Positions 1-6,692 of a stretch of DNA of 33,200 nucleotides are shown here, in pieces (position 1 is the stretch's first letter; each line of letters opens with the position of its first letter). The position numbers were made by a program, and so were the translations under genes. Below the pieces are notes generated by a model. The model was not told the DNA's origin and ran no database searches. It saw only the letters and a program-made list of their open reading frames with translations. Location: the NCBI GenBank assembly GCA_002698945.1, contig NZZV01000125.1:1-33200 (forward strand), written 5' to 3'. The stretch is from Acidimicrobiaceae bacterium. GTDB taxonomy: Bacteria; Actinomycetota; Acidimicrobiia; Acidimicrobiales; Ilumatobacteraceae.

Positions 1-141
1 CTCGTGCCGCACCCACGGACCTTCGAGCGTCGGTTCGTGCTCACCCCGCTCGAGGAGGTCGCCCCCGAACGCTGCCCGGACGGCTGGCGCGACGCCCTGC
101 CTCCCGACGAAGTCACCCCCCGTGGCCAGCTCCGTCGCTGA
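1..141 (+). CDS. folK: HPPK C-terminal fragment (6-hydroxymethyl-7,8-dihydropterin pyrophosphokinase), cut by window edge
   Basis: The frame is open from the first base and ends at TGA 139-141, giving the last 46 residues. They begin LVPHPRTFERRFVLTPLEEVAP, written here as VPHPR, ERRFVL and PLEEVAP, which is the hallmark end of HPPK: the VPHPRL-type helix and the FVL-PL-E-AP strand. HPPK transfers pyrophosphate from ATP to 6-hydroxymethyl-dihydropterin in cytosolic folate synthesis. The catalytic aspartates lie upstream, outside the window. The end of the gene overlaps the minus-strand DHPS-like gene by 29 bases (113-141), so the two are convergent. HPPK genes often close a folate operon (folE-folP-folB-folK), which may lie to the left; that is inference. 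Confidence 0.85.
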   Translation, partial: LVPHPRTFERRFVLTPLEEVAPERCPDGWRDALPPDEVTPRGQLRR

Positions 142-886
142 CGTCGAGGGCGGCGGCCTCGAATCGGCGCACCTTGGCGGGGTAGTGCACCCGGCCGAAT
201 TCGGGTCGCTGCCGGACGACGATGTCGAGCAGCTCGTCGTGCTGTGCGGTCTCTTTCCAGGGCATGGCGATGTAGATCGGCAGGCCGAACGAGCGGAGCT
301 CGTCGAGGCGGGTGTACACCTCGCGCTGGTAGACGAATCGCTCCTCCCACGGCCACTCGGGTGGCGCGAATCCGGTGCCGGGGTCGAGGACGCACCGCGC
401 CCGGGCGCCGAAACGGTCGGCGACCCGCAGCCGCGCCTCGAAGAACTCGAGCATCGTCGCGACCGGATCGGTGCGGACAAGTTGCATCTCGCGCGGGTTG
501 GGGCCCGAGAGGAACGGCACGACGATCGGCACCTCGAACTCGGCGGCGACCTGCCACATGGCGTCGCTCTGCATCCCGTCGGCGGCGTTGATCACGGTGG
601 CCCCCGACTCGAGCGCGCGGCGGGCCACCTCGGGGCGCCACGTGTCGATGCTGAGCTCGACACCGAGCGCGGCGATCGCCGGCACGACGTCGGCCAGACG
701 CGCCCACTCCGACTCCCACGGCACGACCGTGGCGTGATCGGTGCTGCCCTGACCGCCGAGGTCGATGCCGTCGGCCCCCTCGCCGAGCAATCTGCGCGCA
801 CGCCGCACGGCGCTGTCGGCGTCGCTGACGATCGAGTCCTCGTTGAGCGAGTCGGGGCTGGCGTTGACGACGCCGTACAGGAACAT
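113..886 (-). CDS. Divergent dihydropteroate synthase-like protein (FolP2-like)
   Basis: A 257-residue TIM-barrel protein of the DHPS/pterin-binding family. DHPS condenses the HPPK product with p-aminobenzoate. Recognisable landmarks are VNASPDSL at residues 7-14 (family N-TPDSF), GADGIDLGGQGST at 37-49, LSIDT at 78-82, VIN at 98-100 and LDPGTGF at 167-173. Several signature residues are missing: GGESTRPG has become GGQGSTDHA, the lysine after DPG-GF is absent, the SRK loop reads PWKET (209-213), and the final R-HD motif is RVHYPAK (232-238). ATG 886 is chosen because a -10 hexamer sits 8 nt upstream; the frame stays open further upstream but that stretch is arginine-rich and lies over gpgS on the other strand. 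In M. tuberculosis folP2 adjoins gpgS, and here the two are divergent neighbours, so this may be a FolP2-type protein without true DHPS activity. Fold is fairly sure; activity is not. Confidence 0.72.
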   Translation of the reverse strand: MFLYGVVNASPDSLNEDSIVSDADSAVRRARRLLGEGADGIDLGGQGSTDHATVVPWESEWARLADVVPAIAALGVELSIDTWRPEVARRALESGATVINAADGMQSDAMWQVAAEFEVPIVVPFLSGPNPREMQLVRTDPVATMLEFFEARLRVADRFGARARCVLDPGTGFAPPEWPWEERFVYQREVYTRLDELRSFGLPIYIAMPWKETAQHDELLDIVVRQRPEFGRVHYPAKVRRFEAAALDVSDGAGHGG

Positions 887-894
887 GTCGACCG

Positions 895-900
895 ACGCTA
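895..900 (-). promoter_or_regulatory. -10 hexamer TAGCGT, leaderless start of DHPS-like gene
   Basis: On the minus strand TAGCGT (900 down to 895) is followed by 8 nt and then ATG 886. This matches the actinobacterial -10 consensus TANNNT at the distance where transcription would begin at the start codon. No Shine-Dalgarno sequence is visible. No clear -35 element was found. Confidence 0.55.
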
Positions 901-930
901 CTGCCGGGTGGAGCGCCCGAGGTGGGTCCG

Positions 931-1881
931 ATGACCGGGGTGCGCACCTTCGAGGCCCGCTCGGTCGACACCGTCGCGCGAGCCAAGCGCGCGGCTCGCG
1001 GGCCCGGCGGTGAGCCGCTCCGCGTCTCGGTGTGCATCCCATGTCGCAACGAGGCATCCACGGTCGGCGGGTTGGTCGGGGTCATCCGCTCGTCGCTCGT
1101 CGACCGGGTCGGCCTCGTCGACGAACTCGTGGTCGTGGACGACCGCAGTGTCGACGACACCGCCCGGCTGGCGCGTGAGGCCGGCGCCCGGGTCGTCCAC
1201 ATCGAGGACGTGCACGATGCGCACGGCATCGGCCGGGGCAAGGGCAACGTGTTGTGGGCGAGCCTCGTCGCCAGTCGTGGTGACCTCGTGGTCTGGCTCG
1301 ACGGCGACCTCACGACGTTCGAGCCGTCCTGGGTGGCCGGCCTGGTCGCCCCGCTGATCGACCACGACGAGATCGCTCTGGTCAAGGCAGCGTCCGAACG
1401 CCCCGATGACGAGGGTGGGGGCGGTCGCACCACCGAGCTCGTCGCCCGACCGTTGATGTCGTTGTACCTGCCCGAGCTGACGACGCTCCGTCAACCGCTC
1501 GCCGGTGAGTACGCGGTGCGGCGGTCCGTCGTCGAGACCCTGCCGTTCGTGATGGGATGGGGCGTGGAGATGGCCCTCCTGATCGACATCGCACGCACCT
1601 GCGGTGTCGGTGCGATCGGGCAGGTCGACGTCGGGATCCGCCGCCACCGACATCAACCGCTGACGTCGTTGTCGGTCCAGGCGGCCGAAGTGATGGCGAC
1701 CGTGCTGGGTCGGGTCGGAGCCGGACGTCAGGCCCAGACCACGTTCCGCCGCGCGGACGGCGGTCTCGTCGAGCTCAACCTCGACGAGCGTCCGCCGGTC
1801 GCACAGGTCGCCGGCGGCACGCTCGCGGGCGGCACGCTGGCGAGCGGACCCGGCATCGAGCCCGGCGCCCGTCCGACCTGA
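931..1881 (+). CDS. gpgS: Glucosyl-3-phosphoglycerate synthase, GT2/GT81 family
   Basis: A 316-residue nucleotide-sugar glycosyltransferase that transfers glucose to 3-phosphoglycerate. This is the first step to glucosylglycerate, a compatible solute and, in mycobacteria, the primer of methylglucose lipopolysaccharides. The GT-A fold is seen in VSVCIPCRNEAST (32-44), VVVDDRSVDDT (67-77), RGKGNVLW (102-109) and the metal-binding DGD at 124-126. Family-specific blocks follow: GRTTELVARPL (165-175), LRQPLAGEYAVRR (186-198) and GWGVEMALLID (209-219), closely resembling GpgS, which reads R-TEL-ARPL, PLAGEYA-RR and GYGVE. The start is ATG 931, preceded by GAGGTGG at 919-925; an in-frame GTG at 922 lies inside that site. 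It is divergent from the DHPS-like gene and ends 7 nt from the convergent dCMP deaminase gene. GpgS and the related mannosyl enzyme are hard to tell apart by eye. Confidence 0.85.
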   Translation: MTGVRTFEARSVDTVARAKRAARGPGGEPLRVSVCIPCRNEASTVGGLVGVIRSSLVDRVGLVDELVVVDDRSVDDTARLAREAGARVVHIEDVHDAHGIGRGKGNVLWASLVASRGDLVVWLDGDLTTFEPSWVAGLVAPLIDHDEIALVKAASERPDDEGGGGRTTELVARPLMSLYLPELTTLRQPLAGEYAVRRSVVETLPFVMGWGVEMALLIDIARTCGVGAIGQVDVGIRRHRHQPLTSLSVQAAEVMATVLGRVGAGRQAQTTFRRADGGLVELNLDERPPVAQVAGGTLAGGTLASGPGIEPGARPT

Positions 1882-1888
1882 CGCGACC

Positions 1889-2425
1889 TCAGCCGCCGAG
1901 ATCGACGATCTCGTACTCGGTGGGCACGTGTTCGGCCGACAGGCGGGCCTGCAACGTGCGGTAGTCGTCGACGACACGGGCGTCGGGCGACCAGGTCCGT
2001 GCGTAGTAGACCTTCACCACGCCCGCCTGGATCAGCTGCTTGCTGCAGGCGAAACACGGCTGATCGGTCGTGTACACGGTGGTGGCGTCGGTCGACGCGC
2101 CATAGCGCCCGGCGGTGAGGAGCGCATTGGCCTCGGCGTGCACACAGATGCACAGGTCGTAGTGGGTGCCGGCGTCGAACCGGTCGCGGTCCGAGCACCG
2201 CAGGCAGCCGCCGTCGAGACAGTTCCGCACACCCTCCGGGGTGCCGTTGTAGCCGGTCGCGATGACGCGATCCTCTTTCACCAGGACGGCGCCGACCCGA
2301 CGGCCCCGACAGTTGGCCCGCCGGGCGGCGGTGAACGCGAGTGCCATGTAGTAGTCGTCACGGGCCGGCAGTCCGGTCGGGCCGTCGGTATCGCGGGCGC
2401 CGCCGGCGTCGAGTTCGTCGCTCAT
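1889..2425 (-). CDS. Deoxycytidylate (dCMP) deaminase, ComEB-like
   Basis: A 178-residue cytidine-deaminase-fold zinc enzyme that converts dCMP to dUMP, feeding thymidylate synthesis. Zinc and proton-shuttle residues are present as CVHAEANAL (H97, E99) and PCFAC (C124, C127). GYNGTPEGVRNC (59-69) and the cysteines of GCLRC match the dCMP deaminase branch, where a second structural zinc is usual. A hydrophilic N-terminal tail of about 20 residues precedes the domain. ATG 2425 is preferred over an upstream TTG at 2434 because a -10 hexamer ends 8 nt before it and there is no ribosome binding site. The gene is divergent from fbaA and convergent with gpgS. Confidence 0.88.
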   Translation of the reverse strand: MSDELDAGGARDTDGPTGLPARDDYYMALAFTAARRANCRGRRVGAVLVKEDRVIATGYNGTPEGVRNCLDGGCLRCSDRDRFDAGTHYDLCICVHAEANALLTAGRYGASTDATTVYTTDQPCFACSKQLIQAGVVKVYYARTWSPDARVVDDYRTLQARLSAEHVPTEYEIVDLGG

Positions 2426-2433
2426 CGGCAGCA

Positions 2434-2439
2434 ACCGTA
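2434..2439 (-). promoter_or_regulatory. -10 hexamer TACGGT, leaderless start of dCMP deaminase gene
   Basis: Minus-strand TACGGT (2439 down to 2434) is followed by 8 nt and ATG 2425, the same geometry as at several other starts in this window. No Shine-Dalgarno sequence is present. Confidence 0.55.
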
Positions 2440-2449
2440 CCGACCTGAC

Positions 2450-2455
2450 TACGAT
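2450..2455 (+). promoter_or_regulatory. Possible -10 hexamer TACGAT for fbaA
   Basis: TACGAT fits TANNNT and is identical to the hexamers before tyrA and the CGNR gene. It would place transcription start near 2462, giving fbaA a leader of about 73 nt that includes the tandem repeat at 2481-2520. It lies only about 10 bp from the divergent dCMP deaminase hexamer. The hexamer alone is weak evidence. Confidence 0.35.
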
Positions 2456-2480
2456 CGGCTGCGTACCCCCGGGCCTGGTT

Positions 2481-2520
2481 CGATCCAGCCATCACCACGA
2501 TCCAGCCATCACCACGATCC
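2481..2520 (+). repeat. 17-bp tandem repeat in fbaA leader
   Basis: The unit CGATCCAGCCATCACCA occurs at 2481-2497 and exactly again at 2498-2514, and CGATCC begins a third copy at 2515-2520. The repeat ends a few bases before the fbaA ribosome binding site (GAGGA, 2523-2527). No function is evident; it could be a protein-binding array or a recent slippage duplication. Confidence 0.85.
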
Positions 2521-2534
2521 ATGAGGAACTGACC

Positions 2535-3614
2535 ATGAGCGAGCCACGCAACGATTTCGCCCCCGGTGTCATCACCGGATCCGAAGTGCAAGAGGTCTTC
2601 GCCCTCGCCAAGGCGAAGGGTTTCGCACTTCCCGCCGCCAACTGCATCGGCAGCAACTCGATGAACGGGGTGATGCAGGCCGCCGCGGAACTCAACTCAC
2701 CGGTGATCATCCAGTTCTCGAACTCCGGCGGCGCGTTCGTCGCCGGCAAGGGCATCCCCGTCGAGTCCCACCGGGCGTCGGTGCTCGGATCACTCGCCGG
2801 AGCCGACCACGTCAACCGCCTCGCCGAGCACTACGGCGCCCGGGTGATCCTGCACACCGACCACTGCGCCAAGAAGTTGTTGCCGTGGGTCGACGGTCTG
2901 CTCGACGCCGGAGAGGAGCACTACCGGGCGACCGGCAAGCCACTGTTCTCGTCGCACATGCTCGATCTGTCCGAGGAACCGCTCGAGGAGAACGTCGAGA
3001 TCTGCAAGCGGTATCTCGAACGGATGTCGGCGATCGACATGACGCTCGAGATGGAGCTCGGCATCACCGGCGGTGAAGAGGACGGCGTCGACAACTCCGA
3101 CGCCGACGAAAGCGACCTCTACAGCAAGCCCGAGGAGGTCGCCTACGTGTACGAGGAACTGATGAAGGTCAGCGACAAGTTCACGGTCGCCGCGGCGTTC
3201 GGCAACGTGCACGGCGTGTACAAGCCCGGGAACGTCAAGCTCACACCGACCATCCTGCGCGACTCCCAGGAGTACATCGCCGAGAAGTTCGCCACCGGAC
3301 CGAACCCGGTCGACTTCGTCTTCCACGGCGGCTCCGGGTCGACGGCGGCCGAGATCGCCGAAGCCATCAGCTATGGGGTCGTGAAGATGAACATCGACAC
3401 CGATCTCCAGTGGGCGTTCTGGGACGGGGTGCGGGCCTACGAGGCCGACAAGCACGACTATCTCCAGGGCCAGATCGGCAACCCGGACGGCGACGATCGC
3501 CCGAACAAGAAGCAGTACGACCCCCGGGTCTGGCTGCGAGCCGGCGAGGAGTCGTTCGTCGAGCGGCTCAAGCAGGCCTTCGCCGAGCTGAACAACGTCG
3601 GCACGCTCGCCTGA
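2535..3614 (+). CDS. fbaA: Class II fructose-1,6-bisphosphate aldolase
   Basis: A 359-residue zinc aldolase of the long class IIA (E. coli FbaA) type, cleaving fructose 1,6-bisphosphate to dihydroxyacetone phosphate and glyceraldehyde 3-phosphate in glycolysis and gluconeogenesis. LHTDHCAKK places D109 and H110 at the same numbers as the catalytic aspartate and a zinc ligand of the E. coli enzyme. Other family blocks are PAANCIGSNSMNGVM (33-47), MELGITGGEEDGVD, GNVHGVYKPGNVKL, FHGGSGST (phosphate loop) and KMNIDTDLQWAFWDGVR. Length is typical of the family. ATG 2535 follows GAGGA at 2523-2527. The gene appears monocistronic: a hairpin lies after its stop and the next gene has its own ribosome binding site. 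Confidence 0.96.
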   Translation: MSEPRNDFAPGVITGSEVQEVFALAKAKGFALPAANCIGSNSMNGVMQAAAELNSPVIIQFSNSGGAFVAGKGIPVESHRASVLGSLAGADHVNRLAEHYGARVILHTDHCAKKLLPWVDGLLDAGEEHYRATGKPLFSSHMLDLSEEPLEENVEICKRYLERMSAIDMTLEMELGITGGEEDGVDNSDADESDLYSKPEEVAYVYEELMKVSDKFTVAAAFGNVHGVYKPGNVKLTPTILRDSQEYIAEKFATGPNPVDFVFHGGSGSTAAEIAEAISYGVVKMNIDTDLQWAFWDGVRAYEADKHDYLQGQIGNPDGDDRPNKKQYDPRVWLRAGEESFVERLKQAFAELNNVGTLA

Positions 3615-3643
3615 GACGGGCCGCCCGAACCGGCGCACCGTGT

Positions 3644-3665
3644 GACACCCCCGGCGTAGGGTGTC
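3644..3665 (+). terminator. Hairpin after fbaA, possible terminator
   Basis: GACACCC (3644-3650) and GGGTGTC (3659-3665) form a perfect 7-bp stem with an 8-nt loop, about 30 nt after the fbaA stop. There is no run of T after it, as is common for actinobacterial hairpin terminators. The loop and right arm also contain TAGGGT (3657-3662), which could instead be a -10 element for the SSB-like gene at 3713. Confidence 0.4.
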
Positions 3666-3712
3666 GTCCACACCGGCTTCCCCCTCACTTCGTGTCATCG
3701 AGGAGAGGCAAC

Positions 3713-4048
3713 ATGGACGATCTCAACGTCGCCGTCGTGTGCGGCACCGTCACCAGCGAACCCAGGACGCGCGAACTGCCGTCGGGTTCGACCGTCACCC
3801 AGGTCGAGGTGAGTACCCGGCTCGACGACGGCACCTGCTCGGTGCCGATCGTCGTGGTCGATGCCGCGGTCACCGTCGGCACCGGCGATCAGGTCGTCGC
3901 CGTCGGGCGCGTGGTCCGCCGGTTCTTCCGAGCGGGCGGCGTCACCCAGAGCCGCACCGAACTCGTGGCCACCAAGCTGGTGCGTGCGAGCAACCGCCGC
4001 AGCGTCGAACGAGCGCTCCGGCTCGCCAGCGACGAGCTCGTGCGCTGA
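3713..4048 (+). CDS. Short single-stranded DNA-binding (SSB/OB-fold) protein
   Basis: A 111-residue protein whose N-terminal part reads LNVAVVCGTVTSEPRTRELPSG, matching the first strands of the SSB OB-fold (N-V-L-G-L--DPE-R-T-SG), then VTQVEVST and GDQVVAVGRVVRRFFRAGG. It lacks the glycine-rich linker and acidic DDIPF-type tip of replicative SSB. It is therefore more likely an auxiliary SSB-like protein, acting in repair or binding a different partner, than the main SSB; that is inference. ATG 3713 is preceded by a strong AGGAGAGG at 3700-3707. The gene ends 11 nt from the convergent DUF1015 gene. Confidence 0.7.
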   Translation: MDDLNVAVVCGTVTSEPRTRELPSGSTVTQVEVSTRLDDGTCSVPIVVVDAAVTVGTGDQVVAVGRVVRRFFRAGGVTQSRTELVATKLVRASNRRSVERALRLASDELVR

Positions 4049-4059
4049 CGCGTCGCCGG

Positions 4060-5256
4060 TCAGGTCAGGGGGCGGATCACCAGGCCGGTGCGCAGCTTCG
4101 GCGTGAAGAAGGTCGACTTCGGGGGCATGACGACACCCTCCCGGGCGGTGCGTTCGATCTCACGGACACTCACGGGGCGGATCAGTACCGCAGCGGCGAT
4201 CGACGGGTCACGAGCCAGGAGCGCGTGCAGCTCGTCGACGCCGTGCTGATAGGTGACGTCAGCGTCGGTCGCGTCGAGCAGGTGCTCGAGCCAAACCCCG
4301 TCGAGCGCGCGCACGTCGTCGAACGCGCCCGGTTTCGGGGTCAGCCAGTGACCCCCACCGTCGCGGTCGACCAGACACAGACAACCGCGATCGTCCATCT
4401 CCGAGAGCGTCGTCGAGGTGACCGGGCCGGCCGGGGTGAGTTCGAAACCGCGCTCGAGTGCCGCGACGAGACGATCGCGGTCGATGCCGCGGTAGACTCG
4501 GTGGATCGCCTCCACACTCAGCTGATCCTCGATCAGCTCGCTGACGAAGATCAGGGTCTCCTCCGCAGGCGTGTCGGTGCGTCCCGTGGCGGCGCGAACC
4601 TCGTCTCGGTATCGCTGGGCGACGCCGTATCGATGATGACCGTCGGCGATCAGCACATCGTCCGACCCCACCGACGCGCTGATCGCAGCGACCCGCTCCG
4701 GTTCGGTGATCCGCTCGACCCGATGGGTCACCCCGTCGACCGTGAGCTCACCGATCGGCTCGCCCGGCGCCGCGAGCAGCTCGGTCAGGCCCGAGGCCAG
4801 CGACAGACCCCACACCGGCGACATGTTCGCCTCCGTCGCGCGCGTCAGATCGAGCCGGTCGGTCGAGGCCTTCGGCGTGATCCGCTCGTGGGGGAGCACA
4901 CCGCCCTCGCCGTACGGCTCCACCTCGACGCCGCCCAGCACTCCCACGATCGAACGGTCGCGCCCGGTCGCGTCCTGGAAGCTCATCCGGTACGCGACGA
5001 AGCTCGGCTCGTCGTCACGCACCATGACGCCGTCGGCGATCCACTGCCGGAGCAGATCGCCGGCCCGCTCGTAGCGTTCGTCACCGTCGCGTTCGCGGGG
5101 CACGTCGACGTGCACGATGTTGTGCGGGCTGCGTGCCGCGAGCTCGTCCACGTCGTCGTCCGACAACACGTCGTACGGCGGGGCGATCACCTCGTCGAGG
5201 TGCACGTCGGGTGCGTAGTGGACGGCCGGGAAGGGGAGGAAGCGAGCCACCGACAC
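4060..5256 (-). CDS. DUF1015 family protein, function unknown
   Basis: A 398-residue cytosolic protein with the features of DUF1015. The N-terminal FLPFPAVHYAP and VIAPPYDVLS (23-32) is followed by SPHNIVHVDVPRE, LPHERITPKA (121-130) and the family's most conserved stretch, ADGHHRYG, at residues 204-211. The family is widespread in bacteria and its biochemical role is not established to my knowledge; the invariant His and Asp residues suggest an enzyme. GTG 5256 is chosen because homology begins at VARFLPFPAV right after it; the frame stays open to 5397 but overlaps the divergent HAD gene. Only 38 bp separate the two divergent starts. Confidence 0.85.
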   Translation of the reverse strand: MSVARFLPFPAVHYAPDVHLDEVIAPPYDVLSDDDVDELAARSPHNIVHVDVPRERDGDERYERAGDLLRQWIADGVMVRDDEPSFVAYRMSFQDATGRDRSIVGVLGGVEVEPYGEGGVLPHERITPKASTDRLDLTRATEANMSPVWGLSLASGLTELLAAPGEPIGELTVDGVTHRVERITEPERVAAISASVGSDDVLIADGHHRYGVAQRYRDEVRAATGRTDTPAEETLIFVSELIEDQLSVEAIHRVYRGIDRDRLVAALERGFELTPAGPVTSTTLSEMDDRGCLCLVDRDGGGHWLTPKPGAFDDVRALDGVWLEHLLDATDADVTYQHGVDELHALLARDPSIAAAVLIRPVSVREIERTAREGVVMPPKSTFFTPKLRTGLVIRPLT

Positions 5257-5294
5257 AGCGTGCCAGCTCCGCCGCGCTGGTACAAAGGACCCTC

Positions 5295-6098
5295 GTGAAT
5301 GCGGTGCGTTTCGTCCTGTGCGATCTCGATGGCGTCGTCTGGTTGGCCCGACGGGCGATTCCTGGCGCAGCCGACGCGGTCGAGCGACTCCGCTCATCGG
5401 GTCGCCGGGTGCTGTTCGTGACCAACAACTCGATGTCGCGCCTCGCCGAGCAGGAACGAGCGCTCGCGGCGATCGGCATCCCGGCCGTCGGCGACGTCGT
5501 CACCAGCGCGCAGGCCGGTGCATCGCTCGTCGACGCCGGTCAGCGGGTGCTCGTGTGTGGCGGCGACGGTGTCGTCGAGGCGGTCGAGGCGCGTGGTGCA
5601 TCTGCGGTCACCACCGACGGTGGGTTCGACGCCGGACTCGACACGGGCTTCGACGCGGTGATCGTCGGACTCCATCGCCACTTCGACTACGACGGGTTGC
5701 AGGCGGCGAACGCGGCGATCCGTTCCGGCGCGTGTTTCATCGCGACGAACGACGACGTCACCTACCCGACACCCGAGGGGCCGATCCCGGGTGCCGGCGC
5801 GCTGGTGGCCGCGGTGCGGGCCGTGTCGGAGACCGAACCCACGATCGCCGGCAAGCCGCATCGTCCGATGGCCGACCTCGTCGCCGACCGCTGTGGTCCC
5901 GCGTATGCGCCGAGCGCCGCCATCGTCGTCGGCGACCGTGGCAGCACCGACGGTCGGTTCGCGGCGGCGATCGGATGCCCGTTCGCACTCGTCAGGTCGG
6001 GGGTGACGCCGCCCGGCGGTCCGACCGACGCCACCGTGAGCCCCGTGGTCGACGTCGCCGACCTGGCGGCCGTCGCCGACTGGCTGCTCGACGCCTGA
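5295..6098 (+). CDS. HAD superfamily class IIA (NagD-like) phosphatase
   Basis: A 267-residue HAD hydrolase. The nucleophile motif is LCDLDGVVW (D10, D12), motif II is FVTNNS, a motif III lysine lies in AGKPHRPM, and motif IV is VVGDRGSTDGRFAAAIG. PTPEGPIPGAGALVAAV belongs to the C2-type cap of the NagD/p-nitrophenylphosphatase group. The orthologous position in M. tuberculosis (Rv1692, two genes before tlyA) is occupied by a glycerol-3-phosphate phosphatase of this class, so that substrate is plausible here. GTG 5295 follows AAAGGA at 5284-5289. A near-consensus TACAAA lies 8 nt upstream, so a leaderless start is also possible. Confidence 0.85.
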   Translation: MNAVRFVLCDLDGVVWLARRAIPGAADAVERLRSSGRRVLFVTNNSMSRLAEQERALAAIGIPAVGDVVTSAQAGASLVDAGQRVLVCGGDGVVEAVEARGASAVTTDGGFDAGLDTGFDAVIVGLHRHFDYDGLQAANAAIRSGACFIATNDDVTYPTPEGPIPGAGALVAAVRAVSETEPTIAGKPHRPMADLVADRCGPAYAPSAAIVVGDRGSTDGRFAAAIGCPFALVRSGVTPPGGPTDATVSPVVDVADLAAVADWLLDA

Positions 6099-6131
6099 GG
6101 TACGCCGCTCCGCCGCTTCGCGCCCGGTGGA

Positions 6132-6137
6132 TAGCAT
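6132..6137 (+). promoter_or_regulatory. -10 hexamer TAGCAT, leaderless start of phasin-like gene
   Basis: TAGCAT is followed by 6 nt and ATG 6144. There is no Shine-Dalgarno sequence between them. The geometry matches the other leaderless candidates in the window. Confidence 0.5.
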
Positions 6138-6143
6138 GTCCGG

Positions 6144-6686
6144 ATGGCCAACTCCCAGATCCAGAAGTTCATCGAGGCGGGTGTGCAGTTCACCGACACG
6201 TCGCGCAAGCAGGCGGAAGAGTTCGTGCAGAGCCTCGTGAAGTCGGGGGAGGTCCGCAAGAACGACGCCGAGCGACTCGTCCAGGCGCTCGTCGACCGAG
6301 GACGCGAGACGACCGAGGCGATCGCGGCGGCCGTGCAGGCCGAGATCAGCAAGCAGGTCGCCGCGTTGAGCGACCGGTTCGACGACCTCGAACGCGAGGT
6401 CGAGGGCTTGGCCGGTCAGGTTCGCTCCGCCCTCGGTCAGCAACCGTCCAAGCAGCCCGCCGCCAAGAAGAAGGCCCCCGCGAAGAAGAAGGCCGCCGCG
6501 AAGAAGAAGGCCGCCGCCAAGAAGGCGCCGGCCAAGAAGAAGCCCGCCGCGAAGAAGGCACCGGCCAAGAAGAAGGCCGCCGCGAAGAAGAAGGCACCGG
6601 CCAAGAAGAAGGCGGCAGCGAAGAAGAAGGCCGCCGCGGTCGGATCGTCGGGCGTCCGCAGGGTCGACACCAGCCGCGGGAGCTGA
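6144..6686 (+). CDS. Phasin-like coiled-coil protein with histone H1-like Lys/Ala tail
   Basis: A 180-residue protein with two parts. Residues 1-100 are an all-helical, heptad-rich region (QIQKFIEAGVQF, EEFVQSLVKSGEV, DDLEREVEGLAGQV) resembling phasins and polyhydroxyalkanoate granule-associated proteins. Residues 105-165 hold ten lysine clusters (eight KKK, two KK; 28 lysines) spaced about every six residues by AAA or APA, like the tails of histone H1 and mycobacterial HupB. The tail should bind DNA or another polyanion. It occupies the place between the HAD phosphatase and tlyA where M. tuberculosis has a small hypothetical gene (Rv1693). A nucleoid-associated or granule-to-nucleoid tethering role is possible but unproven. 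Confidence 0.8.
   Translation: MANSQIQKFIEAGVQFTDTSRKQAEEFVQSLVKSGEVRKNDAERLVQALVDRGRETTEAIAAAVQAEISKQVAALSDRFDDLEREVEGLAGQVRSALGQQPSKQPAAKKKAPAKKKAAAKKKAAAKKAPAKKKPAAKKAPAKKKAAAKKKAPAKKKAAAKKKAAAVGSSGVRRVDTSRGS
6456..6638 (+). repeat. Lys/Ala/Pro codon repeat encoding the basic tail
   Basis: This stretch encodes ten lysine clusters starting at residues 108, 114, 120, 126, 131, 137, 142, 148, 154 and 160. All lysines use AAG, giving runs of AAGAAG in otherwise GC-rich DNA. The period is mostly 18 bp with two shortened units, so the length could vary by recombination in frame. Confidence 0.85.
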
Positions 6687-6692
6687 CCCTCG

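Noticed and set aside
898-1977. Minus-strand frame opposite gpgS
   Set aside because: Crosses the ends of two genes with clear homology and has no family motif.
6456-6638. Possible CRISPR-like or minisatellite noncoding array
   Set aside because: The periodicity follows the lysine/alanine codons of an intact reading frame with no spacers.
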